A stretch of DNA of 64,000 nt from an uncultured Acetobacterium sp. (GCF_963664135.1 NZ_OY760905.1:3374736-3438735); one strand, 5' to 3'. Positions 1-8,456 are shown, numbered from the stretch's first letter. Notes: generated by a model not told the origin, from the sequence alone. A program made the numbers and translations.

Positions 1-209
1 ATGTTGAAAACAAGGACATTGAGATTTTAGGTTTGTTATTAGATCATTGGGTTGCTCATAATCAGGATCATGCCATGGAATATAATACTTGGGTTGAAAA
101 AATGAACCGACTGGGTAAAAATGATGTTGCTGAATCACTCATTGAAGCGATTGCTTTAATGAGCGAAGCGGACAAACATCTGGTTGAAGCAAAAAAAGAA
201 CTGAATTAA
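1..209 (+). CDS. Small His-motif protein, C-terminal part (paralogue of 3258-3476)
   Basis: The start lies before the window. The open frame runs from base 3 to a TAA at 207-209, giving about 68 visible residues. Near the start it carries an HW-x2-H-x3-H motif (HWVAHNQDHA) followed by a charged helical tail. The protein encoded at 3258-3476 has the same arrangement (HWINHTGDHI), so the two are paralogues flanking acsB. Clustered histidines could bind a metal, and the neighbours are acetyl-CoA synthase and a CooT-like nickel protein, so a role in cluster A maturation is a reasonable inference. I do not recognise a characterised family. Codon use matches the neighbouring genes. Confidence 0.75.
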   Translation, partial: VENKDIEILGLLLDHWVAHNQDHAMEYNTWVEKMNRLGKNDVAESLIEAIALMSEADKHLVEAKKELN

Positions 210-218
210 TGTTATTAG

Positions 219-255
219 CTGCGTTTTAAGTTGTAGTATGACACTTAAAACGCAG
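219..255 (+). terminator. Perfect 13-bp hairpin upstream of acsB
   Basis: Inverted repeat 219-231 / 243-255 (arm CTGCGTTTTAAGT) with an 11-base loop. There is no U-tract, so it may be an attenuator or an mRNA processing and stability hairpin inside the acs transcript, not a full terminator. Confidence 0.5.
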
Positions 256-379
256 GTTTCGTAAATCAACAATAAAAATAGAAATGCTATTGATGGGTGC
301 TTGGATTTACTCAAACGCCTGTGAATACGTTTATTAATGCTTGAAGGCATTGAATTTCTTTAGAAAAGGAAGTGTGTTT

Positions 380-2515
380 ATGAGTTTAACAGATTTAATT
401 TACGCTGGTTCAAATGCCGTTGCAGGTTTAACCGAAGGCGCTGTCAATGATGCCATCGCCAAATATGGTGAGGGTCATTCCGTCGGATACCCGGATACAG
501 CTTATTTTTTACCGATCATTTACGCGGCAACAGGGGTTAAGATTAAAACTTTGGGTGATTTGCCGGCAGCAGTCGGCATTCTAAAAAGTTTAATCACTAA
601 TAAGGAAGATTTGGGAGAAGCTTTAAATGCTGGACTGGCCACCGCCGTCGGAGCCGAAATTATCGAAGCGATCCGCTATTTAGATGGCGATCCCTATGCC
701 AATGATGCCGGAATCGGTTTTGTGGCGGATCCGATCATTCGTTCATTGGGCGTGCCCTTGGTAACTGGCGATATTCCCGGAATTGCGGTTCTTTTAGGGG
801 AATCATCCGATCCGGCCGCTTTGGCTGCGATTGTCAAAGACTATCAGGAAAAAGGGTTGCTGACCTTTATGGTTGGTAATATCATTGAGCAGGCTTTAGA
901 AGCTGGTGTGAAAATGGGACTGGACTACCGGGTCATTCCTTTGGGCCATGAAGTCACCTCCGTTATTCACGTTGTCTCCGTTGCCATTCGGGCCGCCTTG
1001 ATCTTTGGGGGAATCGAACCAGGTAAACTACCGGAATTCCTGACCTATACCAAAGAACGGGTACCGGCTTTTGTTAATACCTTCGGTGAATTAAATGAGG
1101 TGATTGTTTCGGTTGGCGCCGGTGCGATTGCGCTGGGCTTCCCGGTTATTGCCGACGTTCCAGTACCAGAAGTACCAGGTGCCTTAATGACCCAGGCTGA
1201 TCATGCTAAAACAGTCGAGTTCTCTTTAGAAGCTCGTGATATTAAGATTAAAGTTACCAAAATTGATGTACCTGTTTCTGTTGCTTCTGCCTTTGAAGGC
1301 GAGCGGGTCCGTAAAGACACCATGTTTGCTGAATTTGGCGGCAATAAAACAAAATGTTGGGAATTAGTAAAAGAAGCAGAATTAAGTGAAGTAGAAGACC
1401 ATAAGATTACAGTCGTGGGACCGGAAATTGATGACGCCCAATTTGAAGGTGCTGATGTTGTCCGCTTACCACTGGGTATTTTGGTTGAAGTTGCTGGCAA
1501 GAGTATGCAAAAAGATTTTGAATCGGTTCTTGAACGTCGAATTCATTATTTTACCAATTACATTGACGGGGCTATGCATGTCGGACAACGAAACATTGCC
1601 TGGATTCGTCTTACTAAAGAAGCGTTTGAAAAAGGCTTCCGATTAAAACATATTGGCGAAGTGCTCTATGCAAAAATGCGGGCAGACTTTGACAATGTTG
1701 TGGACAAATGCCAGGTTACACTGTACACCAATCTGGCAGATGTGGAACGCCTGGAAGAAGAAATGGTTAAGCCGATTTATGCTGAACGTGATGAACGAAT
1801 GGGTGCGCTAACAGACGAAAGTGTTGAAACTTTCTATACGTGTACGCTATGCCAGTCATTTGCACCAAGCCACGTTTGTGTGGTCACACCGGAGCGGCTA
1901 GGTTTGTGCGGGGCAGTTTCCTGGTTGGATAGCAAGGCGACGAAAGAATTAGATCCAGCCGGACCTTCCCAACCGATTGAAAAAGGCGAAGCAATTGATG
2001 AAAAAATAGGTATTTGGGAATCGGTTAATAAAACGGTTGCGGCTGCCTCTCAGGGCGCTGTTGAGCGGGTAACGCTGTACTCAATCCTGGAAGATCCGAT
2101 GACCTCCTGTGGTTGTTTTGAATGTATCTGTGGAATCATGCCAGAAGCCAATGGTGTTGTCATTGTTAACCGGGAGTTTAGTGAAATTTCGCCAGTCGGA
2201 ATGACTTTTGGAGAATTGGCATCGATGACTGGTGGTGGGGTTCAGACACCTGGCTTTATGGGTCATGGTCGTCATTTCATCGGTTCTAAAAAATTCATGT
2301 CTGCTGAAGGCGGTTTAACCCGAATTGTCTGGATGCCAAAAGAATTAAAAAACGATGTGGCTGAACGCTTAAATAAAGCAGCATTTGAGTTAACCGGGAT
2401 TGAAAATTTCGTCGACATGGTTTGCGACGAAACAATCGCAACCGATTCTGAAGCGGTATTGGAATTCCTGGAATCTAAAGGCCATCCAGCCTTGGCGATG
2501 GATCCAATTATGTAA
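380..2515 (+). CDS. acsB: Acetyl-CoA synthase (CO-methylating), AcsB
   Basis: Carbon-carbon bond forming subunit of the CODH/ACS complex in the Wood-Ljungdahl pathway. It joins CO, a methyl group from the corrinoid iron-sulfur protein and CoA to make acetyl-CoA in the cytoplasm. The product is 711 residues, the normal bacterial length. Cluster A ligands are visible: C488 and C491 in the CTLCQS motif, two more Cys in HVCVV and GLCGA, and the C-G-C pair at about 577/579 (SCGCFEC) that holds the distal nickel. The ATG at 380 is preferred over the ATG at 341 because it follows AAAAGGAAG and yields the family's MSLTDLIYAG-like N-terminus. Downstream come a CooT-like protein and DUF3842, probably in one transcript. 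Confidence 0.97.
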   Translation: MSLTDLIYAGSNAVAGLTEGAVNDAIAKYGEGHSVGYPDTAYFLPIIYAATGVKIKTLGDLPAAVGILKSLITNKEDLGEALNAGLATAVGAEIIEAIRYLDGDPYANDAGIGFVADPIIRSLGVPLVTGDIPGIAVLLGESSDPAALAAIVKDYQEKGLLTFMVGNIIEQALEAGVKMGLDYRVIPLGHEVTSVIHVVSVAIRAALIFGGIEPGKLPEFLTYTKERVPAFVNTFGELNEVIVSVGAGAIALGFPVIADVPVPEVPGALMTQADHAKTVEFSLEARDIKIKVTKIDVPVSVASAFEGERVRKDTMFAEFGGNKTKCWELVKEAELSEVEDHKITVVGPEIDDAQFEGADVVRLPLGILVEVAGKSMQKDFESVLERRIHYFTNYIDGAMHVGQRNIAWIRLTKEAFEKGFRLKHIGEVLYAKMRADFDNVVDKCQVTLYTNLADVERLEEEMVKPIYAERDERMGALTDESVETFYTCTLCQSFAPSHVCVVTPERLGLCGAVSWLDSKATKELDPAGPSQPIEKGEAIDEKIGIWESVNKTVAAASQGAVERVTLYSILEDPMTSCGCFECICGIMPEANGVVIVNREFSEISPVGMTFGELASMTGGGVQTPGFMGHGRHFIGSKKFMSAEGGLTRIVWMPKELKNDVAERLNKAAFELTGIENFVDMVCDETIATDSEAVLEFLESKGHPALAMDPIM

Positions 2516-2562
2516 TAAAATAGCCTTAAATTAAGACTGATATAGTATTATAAAAGCATCGT

Positions 2563-2588
2563 CACCCCTTAGCTTGTGTTAAGGGGTG
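2563..2588 (+). other. Intercistronic hairpin acsB-cooT
   Basis: CACCCCTTA / TAAGGGGTG stem with an 8-base loop and no U-tract. It probably tunes mRNA stability between the highly expressed acsB and the small genes behind it (inference). Confidence 0.5.
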
Positions 2589-2633
2589 GACTGTGTTAAA
2601 ATAGCCTCAAATAAAAGAAAGGAGACTGAGAAC

Positions 2634-2831
2634 ATGTGTGAATCTTCAGCTTATATGATTACTCCTGAAGGAGAAACAAAGATAATGGACTATGTCGTTG
2701 ATATCGTTCCAAACGACGATGGTAGCTTGACCTTGTCTGATTTATTGGGTGGTACAAAAATTGTTCAAGGCAAACTAAAAGAAGTGAAACTTCTTAACCA
2801 CAAAATTATTATCGAAGGAACAACGGTTTAG
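2634..2831 (+). CDS. CooT-family nickel-binding protein
   Basis: 65 residues starting MCESSAY. The ATG at 2634 follows AGAAAGGAGACTGAGAAC, so it is chosen over an upstream in-frame ATG. CooT-family proteins are small SH3-like homodimers that bind one Ni(II) through the Cys directly after the initiator Met; Cys2 is present here. In Rhodospirillum rubrum CooT helps nickel insertion into CODH. Its place 118 bp behind acsB supports a nickel delivery role for CODH or ACS. Family membership rests on the MC start, size, hydrophobic beta pattern and context; the exact nickel client is inferred. Confidence 0.8.
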   Translation: MCESSAYMITPEGETKIMDYVVDIVPNDDGSLTLSDLLGGTKIVQGKLKEVKLLNHKIIIEGTTV

Positions 2832-2834
2832 TTT

Positions 2835-3257
2835 ATGAACATTGTTGTGCTAGACGGTATGGGAGGCGGCATTGGGTCACGGATTGTTGGAATCCTTAAA
2901 GAAGAAATTCCACCATATATTGAAGTATATGGGCTGGGAACTAACGCCTTGGCCACTGCTGCGATGTTAAAAAAGGGTGCCAATAAAGGGGCCACTGGTG
3001 AAAATGCCATCGCCGTAACAGTAAAAAAAGCGGATTTTATTATCAGCTCAATTGCGATGACGATTCCAAACTCCATGATGGGCGAAGTGACGCCGAAAAT
3101 GGTTGAAGCCATTGGAAATAGTGACGGATTTAAAATCTATATCCCGATTCTTCCTGAAAATCATCACATTGTTTCACTGGAGGAAAAACCATTATTGCTC
3201 CAAATTCGTGAAGCCGTGTCGTTGATTAAAAAAGAACTCAATTTAGGAGACGTGTAA
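2835..3257 (+). CDS. DUF3842 family protein
   Basis: 140 residues. The N-terminus (MNIVVLDGMGGGIGSRI) is a glycine-rich, Rossmann-like nucleotide-binding loop. The centre holds the family's GLGTNALATAAMLKKGA and GATGENAI blocks. No enzymatic activity is established for DUF3842 to my knowledge. The gene starts three bases after the cooT stop and ends directly before the next ATG, so it is translationally coupled into the acs operon. This conserved company with CooT and ACS suggests an accessory role in one-carbon or metal metabolism, which is inference. Confidence 0.8.
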   Translation: MNIVVLDGMGGGIGSRIVGILKEEIPPYIEVYGLGTNALATAAMLKKGANKGATGENAIAVTVKKADFIISSIAMTIPNSMMGEVTPKMVEAIGNSDGFKIYIPILPENHHIVSLEEKPLLLQIREAVSLIKKELNLGDV

Positions 3258-3476
3258 ATGGATGCTAAATTAAATATGGATAAGGATGAAGAAATCTTCA
3301 AAGTTTTTCTGGCGCATTGGATTAACCATACGGGTGATCACATTGAAGGTTACCGGGAATGGGCAGAAAAATTAAAGGATACATCAAAAGACAATGTTTC
3401 TAGAGAAATATTTTTAGCGATTGAAAAAATGAGAGATGCGCAAAAGAAGATCATGGAAGCAAAAATGCGTTTCTAA
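3258..3476 (+). CDS. Small His-motif protein, last gene of acs unit
   Basis: 72 residues, rich in Lys, Glu and Met, with AHWINHTGDHIEGY (H-W-x2-H-x3-H) at about residues 20-33 and a helical tail ending EAKMRF. Its ATG abuts the stop of the DUF3842 gene. It is paralogous to the partial gene at 1-209: same motif, spacing and length. Such HWxxH small proteins occur near nickel and hydrogenase or CODH accessory genes. A metal-binding role is inferred from the three histidines. No membrane segment or signal peptide is visible. Confidence 0.8.
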   Translation: MDAKLNMDKDEEIFKVFLAHWINHTGDHIEGYREWAEKLKDTSKDNVSREIFLAIEKMRDAQKKIMEAKMRF

Positions 3477-3524
3477 GAATTTTTTTCATTACAAAATAAA
3501 AGCCGACCACAACCCATGCTTGAA

Positions 3525-3550
3525 AGCAGGACTTTTAGTTCTGTTTTTTT
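3525..3550 (+). terminator. Terminator of acs unit
   Basis: AGCAGGACT / AGTTCTGTT stem (with G-U pairs) and a three-base loop, followed by a T-tract. Confidence 0.6.
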
Positions 3551-3597
3551 TATGTGAATGAATTGATTGGTGATTGGGAAGATGTATTTTGTAATTA

Positions 3598-3638
3598 GCC
3601 ACCGAAGAAATGAAAATCATTTTTTCGGTGGCTTTTTT
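3598..3638 (+). terminator. Rho-independent terminator
   Basis: GCCACCGAA / TTCGGTGGC perfect stem followed by TTTTTT. Second terminator behind the acs unit. Confidence 0.85.
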
Positions 3639-3713
3639 AATAAAAGGTTATGTGCTTATTTAGAGTTAGTGTATAATAAGTGAAAATAGAAAAATAAAAG
3701 AAGGTTTTAAAAA

Positions 3714-4538
3714 ATGCGAATAAAAGATAAAAAACGGTTTATAATTGCCTGTGGGGGATTGGCAGCAATTGTAATACTTGTTATTGCGGTATTAACCATT
3801 GGGTTTATGAACAATAATAAAACCCAAACATCAGCAAATAATAAACAGAATGCAGAAACAACGACAGTCCAGAGCACAACAACGGCTAAAGCGACAGAAC
3901 CGGTGTCCAATTCACAAACCGCTACGGTTGAACAGCCAGCGTCGGTCGAAACTAAAGTTGATGCAAAAAATGCCAATACAACCAGTACTGATAGCATCAC
4001 CATGCTAGTCAATAAAAATCATAGCATTTCAGCCAGTTATGTGCCCGCAGATCTGGTGACAGTTAATTTGCCATCAACCCGAGAAACGCAGATGCGAAGC
4101 GTAGCAGCGGAGGCCTTGGCTAAACTTTTTAATGCGGCCAGTAGTGCCGGTTATGATCTTTCCTGTTGTTCGGGCTACCGTTCCTACGAAACCCAATCGG
4201 AACTCTATGCCTGGAATGTCGATACCTATGGGGTTGATGGCGCTGAACTTGTCAGTGCCCGACCAGGAATGAGTGAACATCAGCTTGGGTTGGCGATGGA
4301 TGTGACCAGCGCTTCGGTAGGGTTTGATTTATTGGAAAGTTTCGGTTCGACTCCGGAAGGTCAATTCCTTAAAGACAATGCGTATAAATACGGCTTTATT
4401 GTTCGTTATCCTCAAGGTAAAACAGATATTACCGGCTATGCCTATGAACCTTGGCATCTGCGTTATCTGGGAGCGGATGTAGCGACGGAGATTTATAACA
4501 GTGGAAAAACCATGGAAGAATATTATGGAACAAATTAA
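3714..4538 (+). CDS. VanY-type D-alanyl-D-alanine carboxypeptidase (M15B), membrane-anchored
   Basis: 274 residues. An N-terminal membrane anchor (about residues 9-31) is followed by a Thr/Ser/Asn-rich linker to about 95 and a C-terminal M15B peptidase domain. Zinc and catalytic motifs are visible: SEHQLGLAMD (SxHxxGxAxD) and EPWHLRY (ExxH). SGYRSYETQ is the conserved substrate-site loop. The enzyme should trim the terminal D-Ala of peptidoglycan stem peptides outside the membrane. No van resistance genes are nearby, so a housekeeping wall role is more likely than glycopeptide resistance. Monocistronic, with its own terminator at 4563. Confidence 0.9.
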   Translation: MRIKDKKRFIIACGGLAAIVILVIAVLTIGFMNNNKTQTSANNKQNAETTTVQSTTTAKATEPVSNSQTATVEQPASVETKVDAKNANTTSTDSITMLVNKNHSISASYVPADLVTVNLPSTRETQMRSVAAEALAKLFNAASSAGYDLSCCSGYRSYETQSELYAWNVDTYGVDGAELVSARPGMSEHQLGLAMDVTSASVGFDLLESFGSTPEGQFLKDNAYKYGFIVRYPQGKTDITGYAYEPWHLRYLGADVATEIYNSGKTMEEYYGTN

Positions 4539-4562
4539 TGAATCAACTATTTTGTCTGGTTT

Positions 4563-4602
4563 GCAAAAGGGTATCTGTTGAAGATATCCTTTTGCTTTTA
4601 AA
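4563..4602 (+). terminator. Terminator after VanY-like gene
   Basis: GCAAAAGG-GTATCT / AGATA-TCCTTTTGC stem, five-base loop, then TTTT. Confidence 0.8.
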
Positions 4603-4628
4603 AAATAAATACGAATCATAAAAAACTA

Positions 4629-4657
4629 TTTAAATAAAAGTGTTTTATTGGTATAAT
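4629..4657 (+). promoter_or_regulatory. Promoter of tRNA-Arg
   Basis: TTTAAA (4629-4634), 17-base spacer, TATAAT (4652-4657), placed 15 bases before the tRNA. Confidence 0.6.
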
Positions 4658-4672
4658 AAGCAGGTATTTCGT

Positions 4673-4749
4673 GCGCCCGTAGCTCAGGTGGATAGAGCAG
4701 TAGTTTCCTAAACTGCGTGCCGGAGGTTCAAATCCTCTCGGGTGCACCA
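4673..4749 (+). tRNA. tRNA-Arg (anticodon CCT)
   Basis: Full cloverleaf with acceptor GCGCCCG / CGGGTGC, D arm, anticodon stem GTAGT / ACTGC with loop TTCCTAA, and T arm GGTTCAAATCC. The anticodon CCT reads AGG. CCA is encoded at 4747-4749. Confidence 0.95.
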
Positions 4750-4760
4750 AAAAGAATTTA

Positions 4761-4780
4761 ACGGCGTTTGGCCGTTTTTT
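4761..4780 (+). terminator. Terminator of tRNA-Arg
   Basis: ACGGC / GCCGT stem with loop GTTTG and a T-tract. Confidence 0.8.
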
Positions 4781-4884
4781 AGTTTAAAAACATCTTAAAT
4801 AAGAAAATAAAGCCATTGCAATGTCGAACAACAAGGTTTATACTTTCAAAGATTGCAAATAAACAGAATAGGATGAGGATTAGA

Positions 4885-5070
4885 ATGGAAGACTACAAGA
4901 AATATTTAATCGTTTTTGGGCTTTTATTGTTGTTTGCGCTGATATCACCCATTATTCTGGCCTGGTTGAATATTATCCTTTCGCCCTATATTACAACGGC
5001 AGGCGTCGCAATGATCATCTTTGTTATAACGGTTCTGATTGCATGGTATGGAAAGATTGGGCGAAAATAA
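4885..5070 (+). CDS. Small membrane protein of unknown function
   Basis: 61 residues starting MEDYKKYL. The ATG at 4885 is preferred to upstream in-frame starts because GGATGAGGAT lies just before it. There are two predicted membrane helices (about residues 7-27 and 33-55), a short loop between them and a basic tail GKIGRK. I do not recognise a family. It lies 76 bp before a GNAT gene and could share its transcript. Confidence 0.5.
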   Translation: MEDYKKYLIVFGLLLLFALISPIILAWLNIILSPYITTAGVAMIIFVITVLIAWYGKIGRK

Positions 5071-5146
5071 CATGGTTAACATTAACCAGTGACGAAGAAC
5101 AAATACAACAGATAGAACTAATTTAGAAAAACAGCAGGAGATTAAG

Positions 5147-5644
5147 TTGAAGATACGATTAGTAGAAGAGAAAGATTATCAGCGGGTACTGGATATTTTG
5201 AATGAAGCCATTGCCGCGAGGAAGTTTACGGCGCAATTGTCACCAGCAACCATGGCAATGCGTAAAGATTGGTTTATTCATCATTCGGCACCACGACATC
5301 CGATGTTTGTTGCCGAAATAGATGATCAGGTTGTCGGTTGGATCACCCTGACAGAGTTTCGGGCTGGTCGGGAAGGCTTTCGGTTTACATCCGAAGTCAG
5401 TTATTATATCGATAGCCGCTGTCATCGAAAAGGGATTGGCTCGATGTTGATGAGCCGTGCCATTGAAGCAGCAAAGGAAATCGGTTTTCGCAATCTCGTC
5501 GCTGTGGTTTTTGACAGTAATATCAGTAGCCGAAAATTGGTGAAAAAATTTGGCTTTAAACTATGGGGACATATGCCGGAAGCCGTTGATATTGATGGAA
5601 AAAGCATCGGTTGCGATTATTGGGGATTAAAAATAGAAAAATAA
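5147..5644 (+). CDS. GNAT family N-acetyltransferase
   Basis: 165 residues. The start codon is TTG at 5147, set by GCAGGAG seven bases before it; no in-frame ATG fits. The GNAT acetyl-CoA site is visible as HRKGIGSML (R/Q-x-x-G-x-G/A) at about residues 96-104, followed by the SRKLVKKFGF helix. The N-terminal IRLVEEKDY and the ending CDYWGLKIEK resemble phosphinothricin/MnaT-type members, which acetylate amino-acid analogues or methionine derivatives. The substrate cannot be read from the sequence. Confidence 0.85.
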   Translation: MKIRLVEEKDYQRVLDILNEAIAARKFTAQLSPATMAMRKDWFIHHSAPRHPMFVAEIDDQVVGWITLTEFRAGREGFRFTSEVSYYIDSRCHRKGIGSMLMSRAIEAAKEIGFRNLVAVVFDSNISSRKLVKKFGFKLWGHMPEAVDIDGKSIGCDYWGLKIEK

Positions 5645-5697
5645 TAAAACACGCTTGATTATTTGTGGCGTTGCTGATATAATTTTAATGTTGTTCA

Positions 5698-5718
5698 AAA
5701 AGGCTTGGCCTTTTTTTT
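5698..5718 (+). terminator. Terminator after GNAT gene
   Basis: AAAAGGC / GCCTTTT with a short loop, then T-tract. Confidence 0.75.
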
Positions 5719-5778
5719 ATTTGGGTCAAAGCATCAGTCAATAACAAAGAAAATCATGAATAATCGGCAATGTTTTCA

Positions 5779-5808
5779 TTGACAAAAATAAGGTTGGCGT
5801 GGTATTCT
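5779..5808 (+). promoter_or_regulatory. Promoter of rpmG-secE-nusG unit
   Basis: TTGACA (5779-5784), 18-base spacer, TATTCT (5803-5808), 80 bases before rpmG. Confidence 0.65.
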
Positions 5809-5888
5809 ATGTTAGTGACTATGAAAATAGGGAACGTGTGCCTGCGTGTTCCTGCGGGTGTTGATATAAGGATGTAGGAGGTGCTGGA

Positions 5889-6038
5889 ATGAGAGTAAAA
5901 GTTACTTTAGCATGTACAGAATGCAAGCAAAGAAATTACGATACCATGAAAAACAAGAAGAATAACCCTGATCGTTTAGAAGTGGATAAGTATTGCAGAT
6001 TTTGCAAGAAGCATACACCACATAAAGAAACGAAATAA
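5889..6038 (+). CDS. rpmG: 50S ribosomal protein L33
   Basis: 49 residues, a zinc-ribbon type L33 with two Cys pairs: CTEC at about 9-12 and CRFC at about 36-39. The ATG at 5889 follows GTAGGAGGTGCTGGA. First gene of the classic rpmG-secE-nusG-rplK-rplA order. It retains all four Cys, so it is the zinc-binding (C+) form. Confidence 0.95.
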   Translation: MRVKVTLACTECKQRNYDTMKNKKNNPDRLEVDKYCRFCKKHTPHKETK

Positions 6039-6056
6039 TGGATAAAGAGGAATATC

Positions 6057-6434
6057 ATGGCAACAAATAAAAAAGCTAAAAATGCCAGTAGTAAGCAAGG
6101 AAAAGAAAACACCCAGCAACAGGCACAAAAAACCGGAGATAAGGCAACAAACCTGGTAAAAGAGGAAAAGAAAACGCCTCAATCAACGGCAAAAAATGAG
6201 AAAAAAACACAAAAGAAGTCAAGCGAAAAAAGTAAAGAACCAAATATTTTTCAAAGAATGGTCGGCTTTTTAAAAGGTGTTCACCATGAATTAAGAAAAG
6301 TTACTTGGTTGACTAAAGAAGAATTGCTTCAACGTACCGGTATTGTAGCTGGAATTGTTGGGATATTCACTTTTCTCGTTTGGGTTGTTGATACAGGATT
6401 AGGTGCACTTGCCGCGTTATTTATAAACATTTAG
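6057..6434 (+). CDS. secE: Preprotein translocase subunit SecE with long N-terminal extension
   Basis: Small essential subunit of the SecYEG channel. The conserved part is about residues 62-125: amphipathic FLKGVHHELRKVTWLTKEEL, then one membrane helix and a short end. The first 60 or so residues are low-complexity, rich in Lys, Gln, Asn, Thr and Ser, and have no counterpart in minimal SecE proteins of about 60 residues. The extension is probably disordered and cytoplasmic. ATG at 6057 follows AAGAGGAATATC. It lies between rpmG and nusG as expected. Confidence 0.95.
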   Translation: MATNKKAKNASSKQGKENTQQQAQKTGDKATNLVKEEKKTPQSTAKNEKKTQKKSSEKSKEPNIFQRMVGFLKGVHHELRKVTWLTKEELLQRTGIVAGIVGIFTFLVWVVDTGLGALAALFINI

Positions 6435-6447
6435 GTAAGGGAGAACC

Positions 6448-6984
6448 ATGGATAGTAATCAACACGAACAGGCCCAATGGTTTGTTGCACATACCTATTC
6501 CGGTTATGAGAATAAGGTTAAAGCAAGCATTGAAGCCACAGTAGAAAACAGAAATATGGAGGACGTGATCCTAGAGGTTCAGGTTCCCGTACAAGAAGTA
6601 GTGGAAAGTAAGAACGGCAAGCGGGTCGTTAAAGAAAAGAAACTATTTCCAGGTTATGTCATGATCAAAATGTTCATGACGGATGATTCATGGTATGTCG
6701 TCCGAAATACCCGTGGTGTCACCGGGTTTGTTGGTCCTGCCTCAAAACCTGTACCCTTGTCCAAGGCTGAACTAAAAAGCATGGGCATTCGTCAACAGCG
6801 TGTTGAAATAAGTATGCATGTTGGCGAAGAAGTCAAGGTTATTGAAGGGCCATTAGAAGGTTTCACCGGAGTTATTGAAGAAGTACATGCTGAGAAATCA
6901 AAAGTTAAGGTCAATGTTTCCATGTTTGGACGAGATACTCTCGCTGAACTGGGATTTGAACAAATAGAAAAAATTATCACTTAA
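6448..6984 (+). CDS. nusG: Transcription termination/antitermination factor NusG
   Basis: 178 residues, normal length. The N-terminal NGN domain (WFVAHTYSGYENKV, LFPGYVMIKM, VRNTRGVTGFVG) binds RNA polymerase, and the C-terminal KOW domain (about 125-178; VKVIEGPLEGFTGVIEEV) contacts Rho or S10. The start follows GGTAAGGGAGAACC. Same operon as secE, 13 bases downstream. Confidence 0.97.
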   Translation: MDSNQHEQAQWFVAHTYSGYENKVKASIEATVENRNMEDVILEVQVPVQEVVESKNGKRVVKEKKLFPGYVMIKMFMTDDSWYVVRNTRGVTGFVGPASKPVPLSKAELKSMGIRQQRVEISMHVGEEVKVIEGPLEGFTGVIEEVHAEKSKVKVNVSMFGRDTLAELGFEQIEKIIT

Positions 6985-7055
6985 GGAAAAAACTATTCTT
7001 CATGCTACTCCCACTGGGAGAAAAAATACTATAATAAAATGAAGGAGGTGTTAAC

Positions 7056-7481
7056 ATGGCAAAAAAAGTAATTGGTATGATTAAATTACAAATTCCTGCC
7101 GGTAAAGCAACACCAGCACCACCAGTTGGACCTGCATTAGGTCAACATGGGGTTAATATTATGGGATTCTGTAAAGAATTCAACGCAAAAACTGCAAATG
7201 ATGCAGGAATGATTATTCCTGTTGTAATCACTGTTTATCAGGATCGTTCTTACTCATTTATTACAAAAACACCACCAGCAGCCGTTCTGTTAAAGAAAAT
7301 TGCTGGAATTGAGTCTGGATCTGGCGTACCTAACAAAACGAAGGTAGCTAAGGTTACAACTGAACAATTAAGAGAAATCGCAACATTAAAAATGCCTGAC
7401 TTAAATGCGGCATCTGTAGAATCAGCGATGAGAATGATCGCTGGAACCGCCCGTAGCATGGGTATCACAATCGAAGAATAA
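7056..7481 (+). CDS. rplK: 50S ribosomal protein L11
   Basis: 141 residues. Binds the GTPase-associated region of 23S rRNA. Conserved N-terminal proline-rich [20 protein letters not shown], then [12 protein letters not shown], and the C-terminal RNA-binding domain ending [12 protein letters not shown]. Strong ribosome site AAGGAGGTG nine bases before the ATG. Normal length. Confidence 0.97.
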   Translation: MAKKVIGMIKLQIPAGKATPAPPVGPALGQHGVNIMGFCKEFNAKTANDAGMIIPVVITVYQDRSYSFITKTPPAAVLLKKIAGIESGSGVPNKTKVAKVTTEQLREIATLKMPDLNAASVESAMRMIAGTARSMGITIEE

Positions 7482-7542
7482 TTTTAGAAGGTAGAAACAC
7501 CTTAAGTGGGAGGGAAACCGCTATTACCACAAGGAGGCAAAG

Positions 7543-8232
7543 ATGAAAAAAGGAAAAAAATATCAAGATTTGGTAAAAAGCTTTGATAAGCAAGAGTTAT
7601 TTGAACTGGATGCAGCCATTGCACAGGTTAAAAAACTTGCCACTGCAAAGTTTGACGAAACCATTGAATTGCATGTAAAACTGGGTGTTGACTCACGTCA
7701 TGCAGATCAACAGGTTCGTGGAGCGATCGTTCTGCCACATGGTACAGGTAAAACAGTTAAAGTTCTCGTTATTGCCAAAGGCGATAAATTGAAAGAAGCT
7801 GAAGAAGCCGGTGCAGATTTCTTTGGTGAAGACGATATTATCGATAAAATTCAAAAAGAAAACTGGTTTGATTTTGATGTAATGATTGCTACTCCAGATA
7901 TGATGGGTAAGGTTGGTCGTTTAGGTCGAGTATTAGGACCTAAAGGTTTAATGCCAAATCCAAAATCAGGAACTGTAACCATGGATGTTGCAAAAGCTGT
8001 TGCTGATACAAAAGCCGGTAAGGTTGAGTATCGTTTAGACAAAACCAATATTATTCATGTAATCATTGGTAAAGCATCTTTTACCGAAGAAGCTTTAAGA
8101 GAAAACATGATGGTATTATTGGAGACTGTTAAAAAAGCAAAACCAGCAGCTTCTAAGGGACAATACTTTAGAAGTGTTACTCTGGCAAGTACCATGAGTC
8201 CTGGAGTTAAAGTCAACACAGGAAAAATCTAG
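7543..8232 (+). CDS. rplA: 50S ribosomal protein L1
   Basis: 229 residues. Forms the L1 stalk and in many bacteria represses its own rplK-rplA mRNA. Conserved [28 protein letters not shown] and [20 protein letters not shown] motifs are all present. ATG follows CAAGGAGGCAAAG. Normal length, last gene before the L10 leader. Confidence 0.97.
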   Translation: MKKGKKYQDLVKSFDKQELFELDAAIAQVKKLATAKFDETIELHVKLGVDSRHADQQVRGAIVLPHGTGKTVKVLVIAKGDKLKEAEEAGADFFGEDDIIDKIQKENWFDFDVMIATPDMMGKVGRLGRVLGPKGLMPNPKSGTVTMDVAKAVADTKAGKVEYRLDKTNIIHVIIGKASFTEEALRENMMVLLETVKKAKPAASKGQYFRSVTLASTMSPGVKVNTGKI

Positions 8233-8270
8233 GAGTTTATTGATTGATTTTACATAAACTCTAAAACGAC

Positions 8271-8299
8271 TTGACATAGAAAATGACAAATGATACAAT
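8271..8299 (+). promoter_or_regulatory. Promoter of rplJ-rplL
   Basis: TTGACA (8271-8276), 17-base spacer, TACAAT (8294-8299). Near-consensus housekeeping promoter directly before the L10 leader. Confidence 0.8.
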
Positions 8300-8305
8300 A
8301 ACGTC

Positions 8306-8423
8306 GTTGTTAAAGACGCATTCATCCAGAGACAGTAGGTGTACATAAATCCTACCGAGGTTGAAGAGAAAAAGCTTATTATTAAATATAAAGCTCTCTT
8401 CACGCTGTGGAGTGAGCTTTTTT
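8306..8423 (+). promoter_or_regulatory. Ribosomal protein L10 leader with terminal hairpin
   Basis: The segment between promoter and rplJ holds the L10-leader hallmarks: an AGACAGTAGGTG ... TCCTACCGAGG pairing, then an AAAGCTC / GAGCTTT hairpin ending in a T-tract (about 8389-8423). L10-L12 binding to such leaders represses rplJ-rplL. The terminal hairpin suggests control by transcription attenuation. Confidence 0.8.
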
Positions 8424-8456
8424 GATACGATTTTTAAAAGGAGGTGCAGATAATAC

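Noticed and set aside
3714..4538. Vancomycin resistance gene
   Set aside because: VanY-type peptidases are common housekeeping enzymes; no vanH, vanA/B, vanX or VanRS genes are near.
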